From Bacillota bacterium (lineage in GTDB: Bacteria; Bacillota; Clostridia; Acetivibrionales; JANLFN01): a stretch of 64,000 nucleotides of DNA. Positions 1-7,320 of this stretch are shown piece after piece. The notes beneath the pieces were generated by a model that saw nothing but the letters and a program-made list of their open reading frames with translations, was not told where the DNA came from and did no database searches. A program made the translations under genes and the position numbers. Within the stretch, counting starts at the first letter, position 1; each line of letters starts with the position of its first letter. The stretch lies in the NCBI GenBank assembly GCA_023421675.1, contig JAEZTC010000002.1, positions 499,639 to 563,638 on the forward strand, read 5' to 3'.

Positions 1-1
1 T

Positions 2-847
2 TTTCGTGATTTGGATACACTGAGCCGTGCAGGAATTCCAATTGTATCTTATCCGGGAATTGGCGGTGGAGTTGCTATCATAGAAGGCTACAAGGTAGAT
101 AAGAATGTTCTTTCGACTGATGATGCAAAAAAGATATTTACAGCGCTTAACGCCCTGAAAAGTATTGATGGTGATACTTCCGTATTAAACCTAATTGCAA
201 AGCTTGTCCCGGAAAATGAAACTACTATTTTTTCTCAAAGTGATTTTGTTATTGATTTATCATCCTGGTTCCGTGATAGCGTTATTCATGAGAAAATATA
301 CAAACTCCGCCGCGCAATTTGTGAGTGCCATTGTGTCTGCTTGGAATATGTCTCCAGGAATTTACGTTCTGTACGAACCATTGAACCCCACAAGCTGGTC
401 TTTAAACAATCAAGCTGGTATATATATGCTTTCTGTAGGGAAAGTAATACTTTTCGGTTATTCAAGATCAGCCGTATTATTTATTGTGATATTCTGGATG
501 AGCAATTTCAGTTACGTCCTATTGAGACAATTAAGTTTGACGACAGTTATGGCACTGAGCTTTTTTCTCCTCAGAAAAAGAAAGAACTTTTCGAGGTTAT
601 ACTTGAATATGATATATCAGATGAATTCGATTTAACAGACAAAATCGATGCATCTTTTTTTCGACGGAACAATGAAGGGGAAGCAGCTTATGGACAGATT
701 CGGTTTCAGGTTTCTGACCTATCCTGGGCAGCAGATCTGGTTTTTACTCTTGTGAACAAGATACGTGTCATTTCTCCCCCTGCACTAAAAGAGGAAATAA
801 AATGCCGCTTGAATAAAATAAATTCCTACTACAAAGGTGACATATAG
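2..847 (+). CDS. WYL-domain transcriptional regulator (YafY type), 5' truncated by window edge
   Basis: The reading frame is open from base 2 (FRDLDTLSRAG...), so the gene begins left of the window. What remains is the end of an N-terminal winged helix-turn-helix (the R-D-L-x-x-L motif, then a G-I-G-G-G wing) followed by a WYL domain containing the run SSWYIYAFCRE. WYL proteins are DNA-binding regulators that sense small ligands or nucleic acids. The stop lies 46 bases before the DJ-1/PfpI gene on the same strand, so the two may be co-transcribed or functionally linked, which is common for YafY regulators. The class is clear; the target is unknown. Confidence 0.88.
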   Translation, partial: FRDLDTLSRAGIPIVSYPGIGGGVAIIEGYKVDKNVLSTDDAKKIFTALNALKSIDGDTSVLNLIAKLVPENETTIFSQSDFVIDLSSWFRDSVIHEKIYKLRRAICECHCVCLEYVSRNLRSVRTIEPHKLVFKQSSWYIYAFCRESNTFRLFKISRIIYCDILDEQFQLRPIETIKFDDSYGTELFSPQKKKELFEVILEYDISDEFDLTDKIDASFFRRNNEGEAAYGQIRFQVSDLSWAADLVFTLVNKIRVISPPALKEEIKCRLNKINSYYKGDI

Positions 848-893
848 GCGTCACCTTTTTCATTGTATTATCTAACTAAAAGGGGGATAAACA

Positions 894-1490
894 ATGAAAA
901 AAGAAGTACTTGTATTTATTTTTGACGGATATGCTGATTGGGAAAGTGCATTTGTCTGTGCAGAGCTTAACACGTCTGAAGCCGGCTACATTATAAAGAC
1001 AATAAGCCTTGACAAAGAACCCAAAACATCAATGGGTGGCTTTCGGGTTATTCCTGATTATTCAGTAGCTGATTTTCCTGAAGACTTTGGTATGCTGATT
1101 TTAATTGGTGGCTACGCTTGGATCAAACAACTGAACAATGATGTTTTGCCAGTGGTGGAACATGCAATTAGAAAACTCATTCCAGTAGGTGCAATATGTA
1201 GTGCAGCCAACTTTATGGCTGAAAACGGCTACTTGAATCAAATCAAACATTCAGGAAACACTCTTGAATTCATGAAGTCCCAAGCTCCAAATTATAGGGG
1301 CGATCAATACTTTATAGAGGAACAGGCTGTTTGCAATTCCAATATAGTCACTGCCAATGATACTGGTTCATTAGAGTTTGCCAAAGAGATTTTACTGCTT
1401 CTGAAAGCGAAGCCAGAAGCTTCTGTCTTAGAATGGTATAACAAAAATAAGTTTGGCCTTTTCCATTTTTTGAAGCATCTTAATTCATAA
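894..1490 (+). CDS. DJ-1/PfpI family (class I glutamine amidotransferase-like) protein
   Basis: This 198-aa protein starts at an ATG behind AAAGGGGGAT. It has the DJ-1/PfpI fold signatures: an N-terminal beta strand (KKEVLVFIFDGYADWE), LILIGGYAW, and a nucleophile elbow with Cys102 (VGAICSAA), followed by the G-Y-L-N and G-N-T-L segments typical of the YdeA/PfpI-like branch. Members act as glyoxalases, deglycases, chaperones or regulators, and the substrate cannot be read from sequence. It follows the WYL regulator, which may control it. A broken paralogue follows immediately. Confidence 0.88.
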   Translation: MKKEVLVFIFDGYADWESAFVCAELNTSEAGYIIKTISLDKEPKTSMGGFRVIPDYSVADFPEDFGMLILIGGYAWIKQLNNDVLPVVEHAIRKLIPVGAICSAANFMAENGYLNQIKHSGNTLEFMKSQAPNYRGDQYFIEEQAVCNSNIVTANDTGSLEFAKEILLLLKAKPEASVLEWYNKNKFGLFHFLKHLNS

Positions 1491-1518
1491 GTACTTATAT
1501 TTGAATGGGCGATAAACA

Positions 1519-1573
1519 ATGAAAAAAGAAGTGCTACTATTTATTGCAAACAGGTTTCCAGATCGGGAGAGTG
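1519..1573 (+). pseudogene. 5' remnant of a second DJ-1/PfpI gene, cut by repeat element
   Basis: Starting at ATG 1519, the first ~18 codons (MKKEVLLFIANRFPDRESA) closely match the start of the DJ-1/PfpI gene at 894 (MKKEVLVFIFDGYADWESA), including the preceding GGGCGATAAACA leader. At about 1574 the match stops and the structured repeat described at 1574-1820 begins. The frame then runs to a stop at 1767 through repeat sequence that is unlikely to encode protein. I read it as a tandem PfpI copy destroyed by insertion or deletion. Confidence 0.7.
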
Positions 1574-1820
1574 CATCAATCAGAGTCCGGCGAATCTGCC
1601 AGGGAAGGCAGATTCAGTTGGGTATGGAATGGATGCCATTAGAAACGGCAGGACATAGTAGTATACAGGCTTGGAAGTTCTGTTACGGAATTCATTGCGC
1701 CCAGCTTTTAAGCCATCACTTCACGCTTGAGTGCTCCGCTTTGCGGCAACGAAAAGCGAAATTATAATAGCCATGGGTTAAAACCCACGGCTGCCAAAAC
1801 CAAGTCGGTTCCACCGACTA
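1574..1820. repeat. Structured repeat element, copy 1 (shortened)
   Basis: This is a non-coding block colinear with 3390-3600. About 80 bases starting at CATCAATCAGAGTCCGG are nearly identical in the two copies, and similarity continues more weakly to ~1768. It contains a 9-bp perfect hairpin (1592-1600 with 1607-1615), a hairpin GCCATGGGTT/AACCCACGGC (1770-1779 with 1782-1791) and AGTCGG/CCGACT (1803-1808 with 1814-1819). Terminal hairpins like these recall the ends or guide-RNA genes of IS200/IS605-superfamily elements (TnpB/IscB omega-RNA, HEARO). That assignment is inference; no transposase or nuclease ORF accompanies it. Confidence 0.7.
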
Positions 1821-1893
1821 AAAAAGATAATTTAACATACTTTTATTGGTAATTATGCATTAATTATGTTAATATTTATAAAGGGTGATGATT

Positions 1894-2313
1894 ATGAAAA
1901 AGACTCATTTAATTTGGTTATCCTTTGTGATATTTATTGTAACTTTGAGCGGATGTGCCAGTTCTTTCGGCAATAAATCAGATACTTCTACAGTAAATCA
2001 ACCTGATACTTCAGAATATGTACTTATTGAATACCCCATCAGCAGTTATTTGGCCTGGATAAAAGATAAACAGGAAATCACTAAGCTTACAGATCTCTTT
2101 AACAACACTGATTATATAAAGTCTGATATAGAACCTGACCGCGAAGGTTTATGGATGGAAGTTATGTTCCATAAGAATAATGCTGCAACCACATTTTATA
2201 TTTATAAAAATGATGTTATTAAAAAAGGAGATGGCAGTTTGGTTAAGTCGAAGGATATTAGCTTTAAGAAGATATATAAAATGTTTGAGGAATACCATAT
2301 GATGAAGAAATAG
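1894..2313 (+). CDS. Small predicted lipoprotein, unknown function
   Basis: The 139-aa protein has an N-terminal signal with a lipobox (LSGC, Cys near residue 20), so it is likely lipid-anchored outside the membrane. I chose the ATG at 1894 because AAGGG at 1881-1885 is well spaced for it; in-frame GTG 1885 and ATG 1888 overlap that site. The mature part contains a linker rich in Ser and Asp, then a small mixed alpha/beta domain I do not recognise. A compact GC-rich hairpin follows the stop. The neighbours give no functional hint. Confidence 0.75.
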   Translation: MKKTHLIWLSFVIFIVTLSGCASSFGNKSDTSTVNQPDTSEYVLIEYPISSYLAWIKDKQEITKLTDLFNNTDYIKSDIEPDREGLWMEVMFHKNNAATTFYIYKNDVIKKGDGSLVKSKDISFKKIYKMFEEYHMMKK

Positions 2314-2315
2314 AG

Positions 2316-2334
2316 GCCTGGGTTTTCCCCAGGC
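2316..2334 (+). terminator. Hairpin after lipoprotein gene
   Basis: GCCTGGG (2316-2322) pairs perfectly with CCCAGGC (2328-2334) across a short loop three bases after the stop at 2313. No long T tract follows, so termination efficiency is uncertain. Confidence 0.45.
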
Positions 2335-2427
2335 AATTAGATTCGTTACATCTTCGCAGCTTATATCAACACGGAAATATAATCGTTCTTGCGTTTATCA
2401 CGTAGTACAAAATTTACTTAAGCATGC

Positions 2428-3048
2428 TTACCTTCCTTCAAAAACTCTAATCGTACGTAACACAGACATGATTTCTTTTTCATGCTCCTTATAAACCCCA
2501 TAATCCATAATTATACTGGCACCGATGTTCTTATAGCTAGGTGAAACAGAGTCTAAAACAAGGTAAATGTAGATTATCCCATCGTCATGCTTAACACTTT
2601 CAAAATGTCCTTTTAATCCAGACTTTGTGATAAATTCGTCTTTCTGAATTTCTTCATAAGGTGAAAAACCAGGGTTTATTGTACCTGCCTGCCCATATAC
2701 AGTTAACGTTTCACTCGCTTTACCATCCAGATAAAATGTTATTCCTTCTTCCTGAGATTCATTATGCTCCTTGGTTGCTTCCCATGTTGGCATGATTTGA
2801 CTCTTCCATTCTTCAGGATAATCAACATTGAATCCAAACTTTTTACTTGCGTATCCTTTTTTAAGGTATTCCAAATCTTGAGCAGCACTTGTATCAAGGT
2901 TTTTTTCTGTAGTGCGGACTTTTGTGTTCAGCGTCGTATTCTTTTGTGTAGTGGGATTATTTTTGGTGTTGTTATCTACAACCGTAGAACAGGCATTAAG
3001 TAGAAACGCCATTACTATTATCAGGATTAGGTATGTCCTCTTATACAT
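2428..3048 (-). CDS. Predicted lipoprotein with PsbP-like domain
   Basis: The 206-aa protein starts MYKRTYLILIIVMAFLLNAC; the lipobox LNAC predicts lipidation at Cys20. A Thr/Asn-rich linker (about residues 25-55) leads to a globular domain beginning YASKKFGFNVDYPEEWK, which is the typical opening of PsbP/DUF1795-like domains seen in many Gram-positive lipoproteins. The start is supported by AGGAG about 10 bases upstream. It converges with the lipoprotein at 1894-2313 and is followed upstream by the large structured repeat. Function unknown. Confidence 0.78.
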   Translation of the reverse strand: MYKRTYLILIIVMAFLLNACSTVVDNNTKNNPTTQKNTTLNTKVRTTEKNLDTSAAQDLEYLKKGYASKKFGFNVDYPEEWKSQIMPTWEATKEHNESQEEGITFYLDGKASETLTVYGQAGTINPGFSPYEEIQKDEFITKSGLKGHFESVKHDDGIIYIYLVLDSVSPSYKNIGASIIMDYGVYKEHEKEIMSVLRTIRVFEGR

Positions 3049-3199
3049 AAGTTTAATACTCCTAAATAAATTTGTTAATTATTGGACGTATAGAGATGCA
3101 TTAATGTTCCTCTTTTTGGATTCTTATTATATGTATTTGAGTCATGATAGCATTTAAGGCTACTTTACTAATATTAAGTTATTAAAGCATCTAGAAACT

Positions 3200-3662
3200 T
3201 GTAATTTCTGGGGCGAAACCTGTTCGCAGCAGCATCTGTAAGCTGCTCGCTCGGCTTTCAATGGGCAGGGGATACAGGTAAATTCTTCGAAGTAGCTACG
3301 TTAGAACTTTGCTTGCAAAGTTCGGTATAGCCTCCTGTTAGCATAGCCCTGAAGGCGCTTGGTGGAGTGACTTAGAGCCATCCTGCTGACATCAATCAGA
3401 GTCCGGCGAATCTGCCAAGGAAGGCAGATTCAGTTGGGTATGGAATGGATGCCATTGGAAACGGCAGGACAAAGCTATAGATGAAAGCTTGGATGCTCTG
3501 TCACGGAATCCGTCGCGCCCACCCCTTAGCCTCAGCGGCGAGCGGCGACTTTTGCGCCGCTTTACGTCGGTGAAAAGCGGGATAAAGATTTAGTTTTGTG
3601 GCGAACAGGTTTTCCCCCGGAAAACCTATTGTTCGTTCAGTCAAAAGCGGCAAAGTACAGCT
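3200..3662. repeat. Structured repeat element, copy 2 (long, non-coding)
   Basis: This ~460-base block has no convincing ORF but dense secondary structure. On the plus strand it shows AGCAGC/GCTGCT (about 3229-3248), GAACTTTG/CAAAGTTC (3304-3323) and GAATCTGCC/GGCAGATTC (3408-3416 with 3423-3431). A strong hairpin spans 3601-3639 (GAACAGGTTTTC with GAAAACCTATTGTTC), and its left arm also complements 3212-3227, giving a possible long-range closing stem. Bases 3390-3600 are shared with copy 1. Read on the minus strand, the block begins right after ATGA (plus-strand TCAT at about 3671-3674), the reported insertion preference of HEARO/IscB-type elements. It may be an orphan omega-RNA-like gene; not proven. 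Confidence 0.7.
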
Positions 3663-3814
3663 TTGACGTTTCATAAAACATCAGATATAAAGTTATTATT
3701 TTTTATTGCATCATTACCATTTTATTTCTAGTAACTTTACATAACATTTTAATTTGTAACCTTCTATTTGATTAGGCATAATATGAACTATAAAAACTTT
3801 AAGTTGGTGATAAA

Positions 3815-4045
3815 ATGGATAACGTAAATCCTCAAAACAATCCTAGTTATGCCCCATATGTAAACCCTAACCCTGACAGGCCAATGAATGATCCGGTAAT
3901 AATTGCTGGTGGTTTCCCTGGTGGTTTCCCTGGAGTATTTCCCCCGACTTTCTTCCCGGGGTTCTTTCCTCCAGGGTTTCATCACTTTCATCATCACTTC
4001 CACCATCACTTTTTTCATGGTCGCCCCTTTGGTGGAGGGTTTTAA
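3815..4045 (+). CDS. Small Gly/Phe/Pro/His-rich protein
   Basis: This 76-aa ORF has an Asn/Pro-rich N-terminus (MDNVNPQNNPSYAPYVNPNP), a middle built of GGFPGGFPGVFPP-like units and a tail of histidine/phenylalanine blocks (HHFHHHFHHHFF) ending GRPFGGGF. The start has only a weak ribosome site (TTGGTGAT). The composition suggests an unstructured protein that might bind metal through the His cluster or act as a spore or envelope component; both ideas are inference. A clean hairpin terminator follows at 4077-4103, which supports it being a real transcription unit. Confidence 0.62.
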   Translation: MDNVNPQNNPSYAPYVNPNPDRPMNDPVIIAGGFPGGFPGVFPPTFFPGFFPPGFHHFHHHFHHHFFHGRPFGGGF

Positions 4046-4076
4046 TTAAGTTGAGGAACAATTTATGCTTATTTTG

Positions 4077-4103
4077 GGCTTTGTTTATACAAAGCCATTT
4101 TTG
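4077..4103 (+). terminator. Rho-independent terminator after His-rich ORF
   Basis: GGCTTTG (4077-4083) pairs with CAAAGCC (4090-4096) over a 6-base loop and is followed by ATTTTTG. Confidence 0.75.
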
Positions 4104-4218
4104 TAAGATCCTATTTGTTAATGCAACAGTCAAGGTAATATATCTTAATTATATTTACCAATTAATATGTAATAAAAAGTCAGATTTCAATTGGTTATTT
4201 TGTCTTTCAGGTTCCTTT

Positions 4219-4350
4219 TCAAGTGAATTCCATATTTAGGGACGGTAACGTTATAGTTGCAGCAACAACTCCACCTACAGAGGAACTTTTTGATAATTCA
4301 CTGGGATTTAGCGTTGCTTTCGCTATTTCATACAATTCATTAAAGTTCAT
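4219..4350 (-). pseudogene. Truncated cytidine deaminase-like gene (N-terminal 34 codons)
   Basis: A 43-codon frame on the minus strand starts at ATG 4350 behind AAGGTGATAAT and overlaps the last 11 bases of the DUF3795 gene. It reads MNFNELYEIAKATLNPSELS, then KSSSVGGVVAATIT, which is the opening of clostridial cytidine-deaminase-like proteins (the A-G-G-V-A-A-A-x-x-T strand). The zinc-binding H/CAE and PCxxC motifs that should follow are missing, and the frame ends nine codons later. I infer a 3' deletion that removed the catalytic core. The overlapping start suggests it was once translationally coupled to its neighbour. Confidence 0.6.
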
Positions 4351-4753
4351 TATTATCACCTTTTAAGATTTTATTTTCCCTATCCAAATTCTCTTTCTTC
4401 TGAAAAAAAGCCTTCTTCATAATTTCATATTCTTCACTAGTACAGCACCTTTTACAATCCGGTTCAAACAGCATTGTTTTCTCAAATGCATCTTTTATAT
4501 TTTCACATGGATACGCTTCACATTGGCCGCAATTTAAAATATTTCTGTCACTCACGCATTGAATGATTTTATATCTGCACCAGTTTTCGGTAGTGCATCC
4601 TTCACACTTTATTTCATCATTTGTAACTACCTTATCCCTATATCCAATTTTGTACCACAATTCAGCTGTATTGTGTAATTCCTCATTTGTCCTTGGTATA
4701 TGTCTTGGGCAGATACTGCAGTCATTTCCGCATGCAGCTATTATAGGTTTCAT
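4340..4753 (-). CDS. DUF3795 cysteine-rich protein
   Basis: This 137-aa protein opens MKPIIAACGNDCSICPRH and carries many Cys residues in pairs (CGNDCSIC, CEGC, CGQCEAYPC, CKRCC), the pattern of DUF3795 proteins, thought to bind zinc or an iron-sulfur cluster. I chose ATG 4753 because GAGGTG sits correctly upstream; a longer frame to 4795 lacks a site. The family function is unknown. It overlaps the start of the truncated deaminase downstream and is divergent from nothing close by. Confidence 0.8.
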   Translation of the reverse strand: MKPIIAACGNDCSICPRHIPRTNEELHNTAELWYKIGYRDKVVTNDEIKCEGCTTENWCRYKIIQCVSDRNILNCGQCEAYPCENIKDAFEKTMLFEPDCKRCCTSEEYEIMKKAFFQKKENLDRENKILKGDNNEL

Positions 4754-4808
4754 AAATATACACCTCACTCTAAATACTATATTTATGAGTAACACATTTT
4801 ATTAAAAA

Positions 4809-6164
4809 TTACCTGGTGACATTATTCAGCCACCTTCTGCTTTTGTATCTTAAGTATACAATAGGAATCTTAATTATCTCGTCACACATCAATATTATAT
4901 ATACAACAGGAACACTCCATTTAAATACAAAAGCACCTAAAGCACCAAACAGGATTGAGCCTCCCCACATTGTAATTACATCAAGATACAATCCAAACCT
5001 TGTATCGCCGCCAGCTCTGAAAACACCAACAATTAGAGTGGTATTAACAGCCTGTGCTACGACAAAATAGGACATAACGTACATCATTATTGAAAGGTAA
5101 TCCTTTGTTTGCGATTTCAGATCCATTGAAGACATTGCAATTGGCCTTGCAATAAGGATTAGTGCCGCACCGAATAAACCTGCAACCACACTCATTTTTA
5201 TAAATCGACTCGAATACTTTTTGGCGGTTTCCAACTTATTCTCTCCAATAACTTTGCCCACACTTATTGCAGTTGCATTAGCAAGACCAAAAGCTATTAC
5301 TGTAGCAAGCTGCCTTGCCACCTGTGCAACTGAATTCGCAGATACTGCAGAACTTCCCAGATGCCCTATTACAGCAGCATTTGCAGATACGCCTGCACCC
5401 CACATAAGTTCGTTAATTACTACAGGAATTGAATAGTACAGGAAATCCCGGAACAGATATTTATCCCTCACCAACAGTGAAGATAGCTTAAAGTGCAGGA
5501 CATTATTGAATTTTAAGGCATAAATAACAACTGCCAAAAACTCTATACCTCTTGATGCAAGAGAAGCTATTGCAGCCCCCTCTATACCAAGCTTAGGAAA
5601 ACCGAACATACCAAATATAAAAAGCGCTGCAATTATAACGTTTGATACCAGAGAAATAAGGTAAATAACCGTAGATACTACTACACGTTCAACACTTCTC
5701 ATTATATTAAGATATATCATTGTTATTGACATGAATATATATGAAAATGAAATTATTCTAAGATATCTTACTCCTTCTGCAATAACAGGCTTTTCATTAG
5801 TAAAAATACTCATAATCTGAGAAGGAAATATAAATACCACGAGTGTAAAAAACACCGCAACAATTAATGAAAATCTCATGCATATTCCCATTATTTTAAC
5901 AATGCTGTCTGTATCTCTTTTTCCCCAATATTGAGCGGTCAGAACAGATGCACCAGAAGTTAATCCAAAAAAAACCAACATCATAATGAATTGTGCCTGA
6001 CTTGCAAGCGATGCTGCAGAAAGTACAGTTTCGCTCACTTTACCCAGCATGAGAACATCTATGGACGATACCCCTACATTTATTAAGTTTTGAAGAGCCA
6101 TAGGCAATAACAGCGCAAAGGCCATTTTATAAAAGGCTTTCCGTTCATTCAATTGATTTATCAT
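4809..6164 (-). CDS. MATE family multidrug/metabolite exporter
   Basis: The 451-aa hydrophobic protein has about 12 predicted membrane segments and the MATE hallmarks: the N-terminal LPMALQNLINVGVSSIDVLMLG helix followed by a second half repeating the same topology. MATE proteins export cationic drugs or metabolites using Na+ or H+ gradients. Length fits the family (about 450 aa). The ribosome site (AGGAAT) is weak. It lies just upstream, on the same strand, of the DUF3795 gene with a 55-base gap. The substrate cannot be inferred. Confidence 0.92.
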   Translation of the reverse strand: MINQLNERKAFYKMAFALLLPMALQNLINVGVSSIDVLMLGKVSETVLSAASLASQAQFIMMLVFFGLTSGASVLTAQYWGKRDTDSIVKIMGICMRFSLIVAVFFTLVVFIFPSQIMSIFTNEKPVIAEGVRYLRIISFSYIFMSITMIYLNIMRSVERVVVSTVIYLISLVSNVIIAALFIFGMFGFPKLGIEGAAIASLASRGIEFLAVVIYALKFNNVLHFKLSSLLVRDKYLFRDFLYYSIPVVINELMWGAGVSANAAVIGHLGSSAVSANSVAQVARQLATVIAFGLANATAISVGKVIGENKLETAKKYSSRFIKMSVVAGLFGAALILIARPIAMSSMDLKSQTKDYLSIMMYVMSYFVVAQAVNTTLIVGVFRAGGDTRFGLYLDVITMWGGSILFGALGAFVFKWSVPVVYIILMCDEIIKIPIVYLRYKSRRWLNNVTR

Positions 6165-6377
6165 ATGTATTCCTTATCTATAAAAATTTTGAATATGTCT
6201 ATTGTAACTCAGAAGAACATTTCAGGAAATAGGTTTGAGTAAAGTTAGCAATTTTAATTACAAATAAAGCGGAGGTTATCCTTCACAGCACTTGAGTGAG
6301 GAGTTTTACGCTGCTTTTGGTCATTCGCGGAAAGCAATATATAAAAGTAGAAAAATACGAAGAATATAATGGGTGAA

Positions 6378-6447
6378 AGTGCATTAACTAACTTTTGAAC
6401 GTAATTCCCCTCTCTTAGATGTTCCTGAACACATTAAAGTTTTATTT
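6378..6447 (-). pseudogene. Degenerate fragment of the murD 3' end
   Basis: About 70 bases here align with the 3' end of murD at 8991-9060 (both start AGTGCATTAA and share TTCCTGAACA), with one gap and many substitutions. Read on the minus strand it gives NFNVFRNI*ERG, against SFDMFRNFEERG in intact MurD, with several stops. It is a decayed remnant, and it lies on the other side of the MerR-ABC operon from the intact gene. The rest of 6165-6525 holds no other gene I can support apart from the promoter at 6476-6506. Confidence 0.6.
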
Positions 6448-6475
6448 GGCAGTTACAATATCTTTCTAAAACTTC

Positions 6476-6506
6476 TTGCTTGTGACGCTACGTAATATTG
6501 TATAAT
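6476..6506 (+). promoter_or_regulatory. MerR-type promoter with 19-bp spacer
   Basis: TTGCTT (6476-6481) and TATAAT (6501-6506) are 19 bases apart, the overlong spacing characteristic of promoters activated by MerR-family proteins. The spacer contains GTGACGCTACGTAAT, similar to the GC-T-ACGTAA operators of TipA/BltR-type regulators. The MerR gene starts 20 bases downstream, which points to autoregulation of the whole operon. Confidence 0.72.
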
Positions 6507-6525
6507 CAAATTCGGAGGTGAAACA

Positions 6526-7320
6526 ATGAAAAACAAAGAATTATTAACTGTCGGCGAGCTTGCAAAAAAGATGGGCACTACCGTTCGTACTTTGCAATTT
6601 TATGATACAGAGAATATTCTCAAGCCATCTGCAAAAAGTGAAGGTGGCAGACGGCTTTATAATAAAAAGGATTTGGTAAAGCTGCACAATATCTTATCTT
6701 TGAAATATCTAGGGTTCTCCCTTGAAGAAATAAAAAATAATCTCAATTCCCTAAGTACACCGGATGAAGTTATCCAAAGTTTAAGCAAACAAAAGGAAGT
6801 TATTAAAAATCAAATTGATAATTTAACGTCGGTACTATCAGCAATAGAAGCATTGCAAGAGGAAGTCAGCCAAATGCAGGAGGTAAACTTTGATAAATAT
6901 GCCGATATCATATCCCTTATTCATCAGAAAAACGATGGCTACTGGATTGTAAAGTTCTTTGATGATAAGCTTATGACACACCTTAGAGATAGGTTTACAG
7001 AACACCCGGACGCTGCAAATGACCTTTTTAAAAAATGGAAGCAGCTATGTGAGAAAACCTCACAGCTTAAAAAAAATGGCGTAACACCAGTAAGCGCCAA
7101 AGGTCAGGAAATTGCAAAGCAGTGGTGGTCTTTGGTCATGGAATTCATGGACGGAGATATGAGTCTACTCCCCAAGCTTATAAAGTTTAATGAAAGTAAA
7201 CAGGGCTGGAGCGAAAAATTCCGTAAAATGCAGTCAGAAGCCAGCGAATTTATGTCGGAAGCTTTATCAGAATATTTTAAAAATCAAGGCATTAATACTC
7301 AATTGGAGGAAATTCAATGA
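6526..7320 (+). CDS. MerR family regulator with TipAS-like effector domain
   Basis: The 264-aa protein starts behind GGAGGTGA. Residues ~5-75 form the MerR winged helix-turn-helix (VGELAKKMGTTVRTLQFYD, then GGRRLYNKKDL), followed by a dimerisation coiled coil (~80-115). A C-terminal helical domain (~130-260), with motifs such as KWKQL, GQEIAKQWW and SEYF, resembles the TipAS/antibiotic-binding fold. Such proteins activate exporters when they bind toxic compounds. The stop overlaps the ATG of the ABC ATPase (ATGA), so the two are translationally coupled, and the regulator probably controls this exporter. Confidence 0.9.
   Translation: MKNKELLTVGELAKKMGTTVRTLQFYDTENILKPSAKSEGGRRLYNKKDLVKLHNILSLKYLGFSLEEIKNNLNSLSTPDEVIQSLSKQKEVIKNQIDNLTSVLSAIEALQEEVSQMQEVNFDKYADIISLIHQKNDGYWIVKFFDDKLMTHLRDRFTEHPDAANDLFKKWKQLCEKTSQLKKNGVTPVSAKGQEIAKQWWSLVMEFMDGDMSLLPKLIKFNESKQGWSEKFRKMQSEASEFMSEALSEYFKNQGINTQLEEIQ

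Noticed and set aside
1574..1767. Protein continuation of the PfpI remnant through the repeat
   Set aside because: The frame passes through structured sequence shared with a non-coding copy at 3390; no protein similarity.
3788..4018. Minus-strand ORF over the His-rich gene
   Set aside because: Its Arg/Glu/Lys-rich composition is a mirror of the plus-strand repeats; no ribosome site.
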